Assembly: GCA_037446555.1 (NCBI GenBank)
Contig: JBBIIK010000004.1
Location: 1 to 64,000, forward strand
DNA length: 64,000 bases
Reading direction: 5' to 3'
DNA from: JANWVO01 sp037446555
GTDB lineage: Bacteria > Acidobacteriota > Terriglobia > Bryobacterales > Bryobacteraceae
The notes below the pieces were generated by a model. It saw only the letters and a program-made list of their open reading frames with translations. It did no database searches and had not been told where the DNA came from. Shown here in pieces: positions 1-8,592 of this stretch. How positions within the stretch are numbered: position 1 is the first letter of the stretch; each line of letters opens with the position of its first letter. Position numbers and translations under genes: made by a program.

Positions 1-26
1 TTGGGGAGTTGCCTCCGGGCTGAGGC

Positions 27-1118
27 CTAGGGGAATGGAAAACGGGGGCTGGGCTTTTCGGGAGGGGCTGACCGGCTGGCAGATGGCGGGGAGGGCAGAC
101 CGAGCCTGCGGAGGATGGAGGAGACGTAGCTCCGGGTTTCGGTGAAAGGCGGGATGCCGCCGTAGCGCTCCACGGTGGCGGGGCCTGCGTTGTAGGCGGA
201 GAGGGCGAGGGGGAGGTCGTTCTGGAAGCTGTCGAGGAGGAAGCGCAGGAAGCGGGCGCCGCCGAGGATGCTCTGTGCGGCGTCGAAGGGATCCTCGACG
301 CCAAGCATGGAGGCGGTTTCCGGCATGAGCTGCATGAGGCCCATGGCGCCCGCCGGGCTGACGGCGCATGGCTTGAAGGCGGACTCCTGCCGGGCGATGG
401 CGCGGAGCAGGAGTGGATCGAGCCCATAGGTGGAAGCGGCATGGTGGAAGAGCGGGGCAAGCTGGGCGGCAGGCATGGAGGCGCAGTCGAGGAGGGGAAT
501 GGGAGCGGGAGGAGTTGGCCAGGAGAGGCGCGGCTGGAGCGATGCGGACTGGATCTGAAGATCGAAGCTGCTGACCGGAAGAGCAAGGGAGGCTTGGCCT
601 CCGGGATCAGAGGGTGGGTCTTCCGGCGGTGTGGCGACTGGATTGGCAGATGCTACGAGTGGATGGGGCTGGCGGGTGTAGATCGAAGCGAGCTGGCGCT
701 GGATGGACGCGTCCTGAAGATCGAGAGAAGAAGGCGGCCGCGGAACGGAGATGGACTCCGCGGTGGCCCCCGCTGGCGGGGCCGCCGAAACGGGGTTCGG
801 GGATTCGGAACGCGAGAGTGGCTGGCGGGAGGAGATCGCGGCGAGCTGGCGCTGGATGGACGCGCGCTGCGAATCGGATGAAGAGGGCGTTGGAGCCGAG
901 CTGGCCACCGGGACGCCCACGACGGGCGAGGCGGCGGTAGAGGCGCGGGTCTGTTGAACCTGGATCGACAGAGACTGGAGCTGGCGCTCGAGGGATTCGC
1001 GCTGCGCGGAGGCTGCGGCTTCCTGCGGGGACTGCGCGCAGGCGAGCAGGGCTAGCGCTGCTGTGAAGGCGAGACGCTTCACGAAAGTCGCATCGGCGGA
1101 ATTCGGGGATTTCGCCAT
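27..1118 (-). CDS. Exported lytic transglycosylase (SLT domain)
   Basis: Predicted peptidoglycan lytic transglycosylase, 363 aa, acting in the periplasm or on the outer-membrane inner face. The SLT (goose-lysozyme-like) domain fills residues about 228-345, with catalytic Glu245 in ARQESAF, then GAMGLMQLMPETA and the ALSAYNAGP motif. I start it at the ATG at 1118 because a signal peptide follows directly (basic stretch, hydrophobic core, LLAC at 24-27, which could be a lipobox); an upstream in-frame start at 1181 only adds a Pro/Arg-rich tail. Between signal and catalytic domain lies a Ser/Pro/Ala-rich linker with a degenerate repeat of the form ASIQRQLA-I--RQP (about 82-100 and 132-151, weaker copies near 40-56 and 180). 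It is divergent from the TonB receptor gene. Confidence 0.9.
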   Translation of the reverse strand: MAKSPNSADATFVKRLAFTAALALLACAQSPQEAAASAQRESLERQLQSLSIQVQQTRASTAASPVVGVPVASSAPTPSSSDSQRASIQRQLAAISSRQPLSRSESPNPVSAAPPAGATAESISVPRPPSSLDLQDASIQRQLASIYTRQPHPLVASANPVATPPEDPPSDPGGQASLALPVSSFDLQIQSASLQPRLSWPTPPAPIPLLDCASMPAAQLAPLFHHAASTYGLDPLLLRAIARQESAFKPCAVSPAGAMGLMQLMPETASMLGVEDPFDAAQSILGGARFLRFLLDSFQNDLPLALSAYNAGPATVERYGGIPPFTETRSYVSSILRRLGLPSPPSASRSAPPEKPSPRFPFP

Positions 1119-1209
1119 ATTTCTTTGTGTTGTAGCGGGGTAGGAGTACCGGGGCGGCGGATGGTCGAGCCTGGATGCCAAGGGAAGGATGCCCGGAAGG
1201 CGTTGGCAT

Positions 1210-1228
1210 TTTACGATGGTTTACGATG
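1210..1228. promoter_or_regulatory. 9-bp direct repeat TTTACGATG, spaced one helical turn
   Basis: Two perfect copies of TTTACGATG begin at 1210 and 1220, exactly 10 bp apart, in the 149 bp divergent intergenic region between the transglycosylase and the TonB receptor. Each copy contains TACGAT, a possible -10 box. This could be a protein-binding site or tandem -10 elements; function is not shown. Confidence 0.3.
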
Positions 1229-1267
1229 CGGGGGTAATCCGTTGCAGGGGGGCGGGCGTCCCTGAAG

Positions 1268-4200
1268 ATGATGATGAAGAAGCTGATCCTGGGTTGCCTG
1301 CTGCCGCTGCTGGCAGGCGCGTGGGACGACGCACCGCCGGGGGTGGTCGCCGGGCGCGTGACGTTTCGGGGCAAGCCCGTGCCGGGCGTGGTGGTGACCG
1401 TGCGGCAAGAGGGGCGGCAGTGGACGGCGGCGTCGGACGAGGCGGGGCGGTTCGAGGTGGCGGGCGTGCCGGAGGGGGCGGTGGAGGTGGAAGCGCGGCT
1501 GTTCGGTTTCGAGCTGACGCGGCGGACGGCGAGCGGGGCGGAGCGGGGGCGCGTGGAGATAGCACTGACCATGCCGGCCTATGCCGCAGCATCGGCACAG
1601 ACGGGCACGGCTGGCGAGCCGGCGGGCGAGCAATGGGAGACGCAGATCAACGGATTTCAGTCTCATGCGATGGCGGCGAGCGTGGATGTTGGTGATGCGA
1701 GCGAGTCATATCTGGTGCAGGGCTCGCTGAGCCGCGGATTGCAGGAGGCGGGGCGGCCGGGGTTTTTCGAGTTCGGTTTTGCTGCGCCGATGATGGCGGG
1801 GATGTTGGGTCCGGGGGGGCTGGCTGGCGGGCCGTTCGGGCCGGAGGGCGCGCAAGCTGGGCCAGGGGCGGGAGCGATGGGCGGCCCAGTGGCGGGCGCG
1901 GCGGCGGGCCCAATGACCCTGGGGGGAGGACCGGCGGGCGGGCCGGGGGGCGGACCGGGGATGGGTGGAGGAGGAATGATGCGCGGGGGCGGAATGATGG
2001 GCGGTGGACCGGGAGGCGGGCCGGGGATGCGCGCGGGGCTGGGGCCCGGTGGAGGGCGGATGTCGCCGGAAGAGTTCCGCAACCTGAGCCCCGGGGAGCA
2101 GGAGAAGATGAAGCGGGAGATGGCGGAGCGGTTCGGGGGGATGCTGCAACGGGAGGGGTTCGGCAACCGGACGCAGCGGGCGCGGGAACAAATCCGGGGT
2201 GGATTGTTTTTTAATCTGCGGGACGACGCGCTGGATGCGGCGCCATACGGGGTGAACGGGCGTCCGGTGGAGAAGCCGCAGTACACGCAGCCGCGGTTCG
2301 GCGCTTCGCTGGGCGGACCGCTGAAGCTGGGGCGGCTGTTCGGGGCGGACAACACGTTTTTCTTCGTGAATTACAACGCGGGGCGGGGCAACACGGTGTA
2401 CAACGGCTTCGCGGTGCTGCCGGAGGAGGCCGTGCGGGCGGGCGATTTCAGCAGCCTTGCGCCGCTGCAGCCGGCGGCGATCTTCGATCCGCTGTCGGGC
2501 GCGCCGTTTCCGGGCAACCGGATTCCGGAGGCGCGGGTGAGCCCTGTGGCGCGGGGGCTGCTCGAGTTCATCCCGCTGCCGAACCGCCCGGGGGCGGTGC
2601 AGAACTGGACGCTTTCGGCGGCGCAGCCTGTGTCGAACGACAACCTGAACGTGCGGCTGAACCGGACGCTAAGCCAGCGGAACCGGCTGGCGTTCGATCT
2701 GGCGTGGCAGCGGCGGTATTCGGAGAACATCCAACTGTTCGGGTGGCGCGATCCGAACCGCGGGCGGGGCTGGAATGCGAGCGTGAACTGGAGCCAAACG
2801 CTGGCGCCGCGGCTGATCCACACGGTGAGCGCGCGGTACAACCGGAATTTCAACGCCCTGATTCCGTATTTCGCCTACGGGGAGGATGTGGCGGGGAGGC
2901 TGGGGATCGAGGGCGCGTCGCGCGACCCGGCGAATTTCGGCCCGCCGAATCTGAGCTTCACGAATTACGGGGACCTGACGGACGGCAACCGGTCGCGCCG
3001 GAAGGTGCATACGTGGAGCTTCACAGACGGGTGGACGGTGGTGCGGCGGACGCACACGGTGCGGGCGGGATTTCAGTTCACGCGCACGCAGCAGAACACG
3101 ATGCTCGACCCGAACGCGCGCGGGACGCTGTTTTTCGGCGGCCTGCTGACGAGCGGGACGGATGCAGCGGGAAGGCCGTTGCCGGGGACGGGCAACGACT
3201 TTGCGGATTTCCTGCTGGGGTATGTGCAGCAGAGCAGCGTGCGGTACGGGCAGCCGGACACCTACATGCGACAGTCCGTGCTGGGAATGTTCGTGCAGGA
3301 GGAGTGGCGGGCGCGGCCGGGGCTGACGTTGAACGCGGGGCTGCGGTGGGATGCGTGGCTGCCGTTCACGGAGAGGTACGGACGGATGGCGAACCTGGAC
3401 ATCGCGCCGGGGCTGGCCGGGGCGGCGGTGGTGACGCCGGGCGGAACGGGACCGTGGATGGGGAGCGTGCCGGACGGGCTGATCCGCGCGGACCGCAACA
3501 ATCTGGCGCCGCGCGTGGGGCTGGCGTGGCGGCCGAGCCAGAAGCGGCGGACGATCGTGCGGCTGGGCTACAGCGTGTTCTATGACGCGAGCGTGTTCGG
3601 AAGCATCGCGCAGCGGCTAACGTATCAGCCGCCGTTCGCCGTGGCGGCGACGTTCAACACGTCGCCGGCGGCGCGGCTGACGCTCGCGCAGCCGTTCCTC
3701 GGGCCGCAGACGCAGACACTGTTGAACTCTTACGCGGTGAACCCGGACTACCGGGCGCCGTACGCGCAGACGTGGAACCTGAACGTGCAGCAGGACGTGC
3801 GCGGGTATGTGGTGGAGATCGGGTATTTGGGGACGAAGGGCACGGCGCTGGTGATCCAGAGGATTCCGAACCGCGCGCCGCCGGGCTCTCCGCTGGACAG
3901 CGAACTGCGGCGCCCGATTCCCTACGCCACGGGCTTCACCTATGACAGCCCGGAGGGCAGCTCGATTTTCCACGCCGGGCATTTGCGCGTAGTGAAGCGG
4001 ATGCGGCGCGGGGTGAGCTGGTCGGCGCTGTACACCTTTTCGAAGTCGATCGACAATGCGAGCTCGATCGGCGGGACGGGCAACCTGGTGGTGCAGGACG
4101 AAAACAACCTGCGGGCGGAGCGCGGGCTTTCGAATTTCGACGTGCGGCACCAGTTGCAGTTCAGCGGGATGTTCACGTCGCCGTTCGGCCCAACAGGCGT

Positions 4201-4681
4201 CTGGCTGCGGCAGAGGAACGCGTGGACGGCGCTTTTGCGGGACTGGAATCTGAACGTCTCGTTGCAGGCCAACTCGGGGCGTCCGCTGACGGCGCGGGTC
4301 CTGGGCGCGGTGGCGGATGCGGGAGGAAGCGGCGCGACGGGGAGCGCGCGGGCCGATGCCACGGGGCTGCCGGTGAAGAGCGGAGAGGGTTATTTCAACA
4401 CGGCGGCGTTTGCGGTGCCGCCGGCGGACCGGTACGGGAACGCAGGAAGGAACACGATTCCGGGTCCCGGGAGCGTGGTGCTGAACGCGGGCTTCGGGCG
4501 GTCGTTCCAGATTGGCGAGAGCACGAGGCGGCACCTGGAGGTGCGGCTGGAAGGACAGAACGTGCTGAACCACGTCAACCTGACGAGCTACGGGACGGTG
4601 GTGAACGCGGCCAACTACGGACAGGCGACGGCGGCGGGAGCGATGCGGAGCGTGCAATTGACGGCGAGGTTCCGGTTTTAA
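1268..4681 (+). CDS. Oar-like TonB-dependent outer-membrane receptor
   Basis: Outer-membrane beta-barrel protein of 1137 aa, of the acidobacterial Oar/carboxypeptidase-regulatory-like type, presumably importing oligosaccharides, peptides or another large substrate with TonB. A short signal peptide (MMMKKLILGCLLPLLAGAW; ATGs at 1268, 1271 and 1274 are all possible) precedes a carboxypeptidase-regulatory-like domain at about residues 27-100 (VVAGRVTFRGKPVPGVVVTV, FEVAGVPEG). A Gly/Met/Pro-rich tract covers about 176-268. Barrel repeats such as FGASLGGPLKLGRLFGADNTFFF, YRAPYAQTWNLNVQQ and a C-terminal VQLTARFRF ending in Phe follow, as in outer-membrane proteins. The VWFA gene starts 3 bp after its stop, so the two are probably co-transcribed. 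Substrate cannot be read from the sequence. Confidence 0.92.
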   Translation: MMMKKLILGCLLPLLAGAWDDAPPGVVAGRVTFRGKPVPGVVVTVRQEGRQWTAASDEAGRFEVAGVPEGAVEVEARLFGFELTRRTASGAERGRVEIALTMPAYAAASAQTGTAGEPAGEQWETQINGFQSHAMAASVDVGDASESYLVQGSLSRGLQEAGRPGFFEFGFAAPMMAGMLGPGGLAGGPFGPEGAQAGPGAGAMGGPVAGAAAGPMTLGGGPAGGPGGGPGMGGGGMMRGGGMMGGGPGGGPGMRAGLGPGGGRMSPEEFRNLSPGEQEKMKREMAERFGGMLQREGFGNRTQRAREQIRGGLFFNLRDDALDAAPYGVNGRPVEKPQYTQPRFGASLGGPLKLGRLFGADNTFFFVNYNAGRGNTVYNGFAVLPEEAVRAGDFSSLAPLQPAAIFDPLSGAPFPGNRIPEARVSPVARGLLEFIPLPNRPGAVQNWTLSAAQPVSNDNLNVRLNRTLSQRNRLAFDLAWQRRYSENIQLFGWRDPNRGRGWNASVNWSQTLAPRLIHTVSARYNRNFNALIPYFAYGEDVAGRLGIEGASRDPANFGPPNLSFTNYGDLTDGNRSRRKVHTWSFTDGWTVVRRTHTVRAGFQFTRTQQNTMLDPNARGTLFFGGLLTSGTDAAGRPLPGTGNDFADFLLGYVQQSSVRYGQPDTYMRQSVLGMFVQEEWRARPGLTLNAGLRWDAWLPFTERYGRMANLDIAPGLAGAAVVTPGGTGPWMGSVPDGLIRADRNNLAPRVGLAWRPSQKRRTIVRLGYSVFYDASVFGSIAQRLTYQPPFAVAATFNTSPAARLTLAQPFLGPQTQTLLNSYAVNPDYRAPYAQTWNLNVQQDVRGYVVEIGYLGTKGTALVIQRIPNRAPPGSPLDSELRRPIPYATGFTYDSPEGSSIFHAGHLRVVKRMRRGVSWSALYTFSKSIDNASSIGGTGNLVVQDENNLRAERGLSNFDVRHQLQFSGMFTSPFGPTGVWLRQRNAWTALLRDWNLNVSLQANSGRPLTARVLGAVADAGGSGATGSARADATGLPVKSGEGYFNTAAFAVPPADRYGNAGRNTIPGPGSVVLNAGFGRSFQIGESTRRHLEVRLEGQNVLNHVNLTSYGTVVNAANYGQATAAGAMRSVQLTARFRF
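1795..2070 (+). repeat. Gly/Met/Pro-rich low-complexity tract inside the TonB receptor
   Basis: This coding stretch is made of imperfect GGPGGGPGM and GGGMM units. It sits between the N-terminal regulatory-like domain and the barrel, where most relatives have a plug domain. Translation stays in frame, so it is a real protein segment, probably flexible. Confidence 0.7.
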
Positions 4682-4684
4682 GCG

Positions 4685-6763
4685 ATGCTGCGTAGATTTC
4701 TGGCCTGGATGATGTGCGCGGCGCTGACGGCGCCGGCGCAGGATGAGACGCCGACGTTTCGCGCGTCGGCGAACCTGGTGATCGTCACCGTCTTCGTGCG
4801 GGACGCGCAGGGGCGTCCGGTGAAGGGGCTCAAGAAGGACGACTTCGTGGTGACGGAGAACGGCAAGCCGCAAACGGTGCGGGTGTTCGAGTTTCAGCAG
4901 ATCGAGGAGGCGGCGGCAGGAGAGGCGCGGATGACGGCGGAGGAGGGGGCGACGCAGCGGACGGCTCAAGGGCAGCAGACGGGCGCGGTGCTGCCGGTGC
5001 GGTACCGGGACCGGCGGCTGATCGTGTTGTATTTCGACTGGACGTCGCTGGATGAAGAGCAGCAAGTGCGGGCGAAGGAGGCGGCGGAGGAGTGGATCCG
5101 GACGAAGATGACGGCGGCGGACCTGGTGAGGATTGTGGCGTTCGGCTCGCGGCTGCGAATCGTGCAGGATTTTACCGGGGACCGGGACGCGCTGATCGAG
5201 GCGGTGCGGAAGTTTCAGACGGGCGAGATGAGCGAGCTGGCTGCGGAGGGCGCGACGGGGACGGAGACGAGCGAGGACGCGGCGTTTGCGGCGGACGAGA
5301 CGGAGTTCAACGTGTTCAACACGGACCGGAAGCTGGCGGCGCTGGAGGACCTGGCGAGGTCGCTGGCGGCGCTGCCGGAGAAAAAGGCGGTGGTGTATTT
5401 CAGCGCGGGGGTGAGCCGGACGGGGATGGACAACGAGGCGCAATTGCGGGCGGCGGTGAATGCGGCGGTGCGGGCGAACGTGAGCTTTTATCCGGTGGAC
5501 GTGCGCGGCTTGCAGGCGGAGCCGCCGGGCGGGGGCGCGACGGTGGCGACGGTGTCAGGGACGGGGCTGTTCAGCGGGCGGGCGCAGGGGCAGCAGAGGC
5601 AGAAGAGCTTCGATACGCAGGACACGCTGGAGATGCTGGCGGCGGACACGGGCGGGAAGGCGCTGTTCGATTCAAACGACCTGGCACTGGGCATTCAGCG
5701 GGCGCAGCAGGACATCCAGAGCTATTACATCCTGGGCTATTATTCGAGCGATGAACGGCGGGACGGGCAGTTCCGGCGAGTGGAGGTGAAGCTTGCGCCT
5801 GCCGTGCAGGCGCGCCTGCGGGCGCGGCTGGATTACCGGCGCGGGTATTTTGCGGAAAAGGATTTCGCGGCGTTCACGAGCTACGACAAGGAGAAGCAGC
5901 TGGAGGAGGCGCTGCTGGCGGGGGATCCGGTGACGCAGCTGAGGCTGGCGCTGGAGGTGAACTGTTTCCGGCTGGGGCGGAGCCAGTACTTCGTGCCGGT
6001 GGCGGTGAAGATCCCCGGATCGGAGATTCCGCTGAAGAAGCAGGGCGGGGCGGAGACGACCACGTTCGATTTCGCCGGGCAGGTGAAAGACGCGCGGGGA
6101 GCGGCGGCAGCCACGTTGCGGGACGCGATCAAGATCCAATTGCGGGAGGAAAAGGCAGGGAAATTAGGGTCTCGCAATTTGATTTATGACACGGGATTTA
6201 CGCTTCCTCCGGGATCTTATTCGATGCGAATTGTCGTGCGGGAGAACCTTACGGGGAAACTGGGTTCGTTCGACGCGAAGTTCACGATTCCCGATTTGAA
6301 CGGGGTGAAGGACGAGTTGCGGCTGAGCTCGCTGGTGCTGGGGGCGCAGCGGGTGCCGGTGAGAGAGGCGGTGGGCGCGGCGGACAAGAAGCTGATGAAG
6401 AAGCAGGACACGCACCCGCTGGTGCGGGGCCAGCAGAAGCTGCTGCCGAGCGTGACGCGGGTGTTCCGCGAGGGGCAGACGCTGTATGTGTATGCGGAGG
6501 CGTACGATCCGGAGCTGGATGCAGCGCAGCAGAAGCCGGCACTGGCGGCGGCGCTGACGGTGTATCGCGACGGGAAGCTGGTGTATCAGTCGCGCCCGGC
6601 GGTGGTGACGGCAATGAAGGATGCGAAGAGCCGGGCGGCGGCGGTGGCGCTGGAGGTTCCGTTGAAACTGCCGGCGGGGGAGTATGTGGCGCAGCTGAAT
6701 GTGATCGACCGGATGGGGCAGAAGGCGGGCTTCCTGCGGGCGCCGGTGGTGGTGGTGCGTTAG
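4685..6763 (+). CDS. VWFA-related domain protein (acidobacterial TIGR03436 type)
   Basis: Exported protein of 692 aa with a signal peptide (MLRRFLAWMMCAALTAPAQ) and the VWFA-related domain typical of Acidobacteria. N-terminal hallmarks are FRASANLVIVTVFVRDAQGRPV, GLKKDDFVVTENGKPQ and the LYFDWTSLDEEQ strand that carries a MIDAS-like D-x-S arrangement; PEKKAVVYFSAG and YYILGYYSSDERRDGQFR follow later in the domain. The C-terminal third is beta-rich without a recognisable enzyme motif. Expected to bind a protein or metal-dependent ligand in the cell envelope; the precise role in this family is unknown. It follows the TonB receptor by 3 bp, suggesting that the two act together at the outer membrane. 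Confidence 0.88.
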   Translation: MLRRFLAWMMCAALTAPAQDETPTFRASANLVIVTVFVRDAQGRPVKGLKKDDFVVTENGKPQTVRVFEFQQIEEAAAGEARMTAEEGATQRTAQGQQTGAVLPVRYRDRRLIVLYFDWTSLDEEQQVRAKEAAEEWIRTKMTAADLVRIVAFGSRLRIVQDFTGDRDALIEAVRKFQTGEMSELAAEGATGTETSEDAAFAADETEFNVFNTDRKLAALEDLARSLAALPEKKAVVYFSAGVSRTGMDNEAQLRAAVNAAVRANVSFYPVDVRGLQAEPPGGGATVATVSGTGLFSGRAQGQQRQKSFDTQDTLEMLAADTGGKALFDSNDLALGIQRAQQDIQSYYILGYYSSDERRDGQFRRVEVKLAPAVQARLRARLDYRRGYFAEKDFAAFTSYDKEKQLEEALLAGDPVTQLRLALEVNCFRLGRSQYFVPVAVKIPGSEIPLKKQGGAETTTFDFAGQVKDARGAAAATLRDAIKIQLREEKAGKLGSRNLIYDTGFTLPPGSYSMRIVVRENLTGKLGSFDAKFTIPDLNGVKDELRLSSLVLGAQRVPVREAVGAADKKLMKKQDTHPLVRGQQKLLPSVTRVFREGQTLYVYAEAYDPELDAAQQKPALAAALTVYRDGKLVYQSRPAVVTAMKDAKSRAAAVALEVPLKLPAGEYVAQLNVIDRMGQKAGFLRAPVVVVR

Positions 6764-6826
6764 CAAGTCGGAACGTTTACAAAAACGGCAGGAACCGATG
6801 TGCCGCGGCGCCGTAGGAATGTTAGT

Positions 6827-7759
6827 ATGTCAATCGACAAGAAACTTCTGGCGCTATTGCTGCCAGCGACGGCTGCCTTGGCGAGCGATTTTCTGCCGCT
6901 CGAGACGGGAAACCAGTGGACTTACCGGGACCTGGCATCGGGACATTCTTTCACCGTGCGGGTAGGGACTCCCCTGGCGACGCAGGGCGGTGCGGAGTAT
7001 CGCCGGCTTTCCGGATATGTGGGGCGACCGCTGTGGGTGCGGGCATTGGCGGACGGCAGCCTGGTGTGGCTGGACGAGGAGACCGGAGAGGAGCTAACGT
7101 TCACGTCCTTTGAGGCCGCATGCCCCGGGTGGGCGGAGGCGCCGTTTCGCCCGTGCGAGCAGGAGAGCCGTGTTGCGGGCAGGCCGGGTCCGCACCAGGG
7201 TGCGGCGGGGTGGTTCGCGAGGGCGCAGAAGCTGGAATACAGGTCTTTCGGATGCGCGGATGCCTGGATCGAGAGCGAAGTGTTCGCGGCTGGGGTCGGG
7301 ATGGTGCAGCGCACGGTGGCCACGGTTGCGGGACCGCGCGTGTATGAACTAGTGTCCGCGCGCGTGGGCAGGTTTGTCTTGGACGCCCCGCCGGCCACGA
7401 TGTTCAGCGCCACGTTGGTGGAAAACGAAGCCGGCGGGCTGTCGGCGTCGTTGCGTCTGGTGCTGGGCACCGGCGAGCCGGTGGACCTGGTCTTCAACGA
7501 CTCGCAGCAATATGACTTCGTGATCTGGGACGAGACGGGCAAGGCAATTTACCGGTGGTCAGATGGAAAGGCGTTCGCTCAAGCTGCGCAGGTGAAGACT
7601 GTGTCCGGGGAGTTGCGCTACGAAGCGCCGGTGGAACTGGCGCGGCCGCTACCGGATGGGAGGTATGTTCTGGAGGCGTGGCTTGCCACAGGGCCGGAGC
7701 GGCGCGGGTACGCAGCGATGGCACCGTTCCGAATCGAAGAGGGAAGAGTGACCCGCTAG
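6827..7759 (+). CDS. Exported BsuPI-domain protein
   Basis: Protein of 310 aa with a signal peptide (MSIDKKLLALLLPATAALAS). The start at 6827 is preferred over GTG 6800 because the signal peptide and an AGGA ribosome-binding site (about 6813-6817) fit it. The N-terminal half opens with FLPLETGNQWTYR, seen in many exported acidobacterial lipoprotein-like proteins. The C-terminal part (about 195-305) matches the BsuPI intracellular-proteinase-inhibitor fold: VDLVFNDSQQYDFVIWDETG, YRWSDGKAFAQA and LPDGRYVLEAWL. Whether it inhibits a protease is unknown; given its export it may protect against secreted peptidases. It lies 63 bp after the VWFA gene on the same strand. Confidence 0.7.
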   Translation: MSIDKKLLALLLPATAALASDFLPLETGNQWTYRDLASGHSFTVRVGTPLATQGGAEYRRLSGYVGRPLWVRALADGSLVWLDEETGEELTFTSFEAACPGWAEAPFRPCEQESRVAGRPGPHQGAAGWFARAQKLEYRSFGCADAWIESEVFAAGVGMVQRTVATVAGPRVYELVSARVGRFVLDAPPATMFSATLVENEAGGLSASLRLVLGTGEPVDLVFNDSQQYDFVIWDETGKAIYRWSDGKAFAQAAQVKTVSGELRYEAPVELARPLPDGRYVLEAWLATGPERRGYAAMAPFRIEEGRVTR

Positions 7760-7784
7760 CTTTTTCCCCACCCCCCACACGAGA

Positions 7785-7843
7785 GGGACAGCCTGACACG
7801 GGCAGTTGGCGTATTTTCCAGGGGGACGGAGCGCTCCGTCCCC
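7785..7843 (+). repeat. Left 59-bp inverted repeat with REP-like palindrome
   Basis: This copy runs from GGGACAGCCTGACACGGGC to a perfect palindrome (GGGGACGGAGC followed by its complement, 7822-7843). It matches the reverse complement of 8461-8519 at 58 of 59 positions; the only difference is at 7821. The palindrome could also act as a transcription terminator for the upstream BsuPI gene, although no T-run follows. Confidence 0.85.
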
Positions 7844-8460
7844 CTGGCGGTTTTCCGCCTCTCACACCCCTTTAGGCCAAGTCCGCGCACGCAAGTACCG
7901 GTAACGATCCTCATCTCCCCGCCCGCCCCTGATGAGACTCGCACATCTGATTGAAATGGAGAGACTTCTGCCATTGAGGATTCAATGCTTGTCGACCTCC
8001 GGCCTCCGGTTGCAGTCCAGTCTCTTGATCACAAGGACTGTTCGTTCGCGGGACGCAAGCCTGGAGACGAAGAGTTTTTCGGGTTCGAGCCCCATCTGAA
8101 GCAGGACTTTCTTGATCAGAATCAGAGTCCGAACAGGCCGTGTGCCCATGAAGGACAGCCAGTGGAAATGCGAGCGGATGCGAGTGTGCGCCCGGCTCTG
8201 GGCGGCGTGAGCTGATGTCCACGGATGTTCACGTGATTCGCGTTGCCCGTGTTGTGAGTGCCGCCAGAGACATGATGGGAGGGCATTCGGGGATATGCCA
8301 CAGCCGCCGCGGATGTGTTTTCAATGCGCGCCGCCACTTTCAAGTTGGACAGGTTGCAGATTCACTGGAAGCAACGTCGCCACAGCAGAACCCGGGTGCA
8401 ACCGGTTTGCGCAGGACAAACGGCTGCGGAGGTGAGTTCCGGAAGTGCCAAAAATGCGAA
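7844..8460. other. Gene-free interior of the inverted-repeat segment
   Basis: These 617 bp lie between the two inverted repeats. Only short open frames occur, without recognisable products, ribosome-binding sites or protein-like composition. One spot (about 8082-8094, GGGTTCGAGCCCC) resembles a tRNA T-loop, but only three stem pairs form and no acceptor stem or cloverleaf can be drawn. I see no transposase remnant. Confidence 0.5.
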
Positions 8461-8519
8461 GGGGACGGAGCGCTCCGTCCCCTTGGAAAATACGCCAACT
8501 GCCCGTGTCAGGCTGTCCC
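8461..8519 (-). repeat. Right 59-bp inverted repeat with REP-like palindrome
   Basis: Near-perfect inverted copy of 7785-7843, with the palindrome at the inner end (8461-8482). It ends 9 bp before the -35 box of the Rrf2/cysK promoter. No obvious target-site duplication flanks the pair. Confidence 0.85.
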
Positions 8520-8528
8520 CTTCGGGGG

Positions 8529-8557
8529 TTGACTTGGGGGGAGGAATTTACTATTCT
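8529..8557 (+). promoter_or_regulatory. Promoter of the Rrf2-cysK operon
   Basis: TTGACT (8529-8534) and TATTCT (8552-8557) are separated by 17 bp. The -10 box lies inside the palindrome at 8551-8570. Predicted transcription start is near 8564. Confidence 0.6.
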
Positions 8558-8570
8558 CTACAGAGAATAG
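8551..8570. promoter_or_regulatory. Perfect palindromic operator upstream of the Rrf2 gene
   Basis: The site is CTATTCTCT-AC-AGAGAATAG, perfect 9-bp arms with a 2-bp centre. It overlaps the -10 box and sits a few bases before the Rrf2 gene. Rrf2 dimers bind palindromes of about this size, so autorepression that also controls cysK is likely (inference). Confidence 0.65.
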
Positions 8571-8592
8571 GTACATGGGCTCCGCTACGTTG

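Noticed and set aside
8070..8105. tRNA-like T-loop GGGTTCGAGCCCC, considered as a tRNA or integration site
   Set aside because: Only three base pairs form in the T-stem, and no acceptor, D or anticodon arm can be drawn around it.
7911..8222. A 103-codon open frame on - inside the inverted-repeat segment
   Set aside because: No ribosome-binding site, no recognisable domain, and it covers the T-loop-like spot; such translations are common artefacts.
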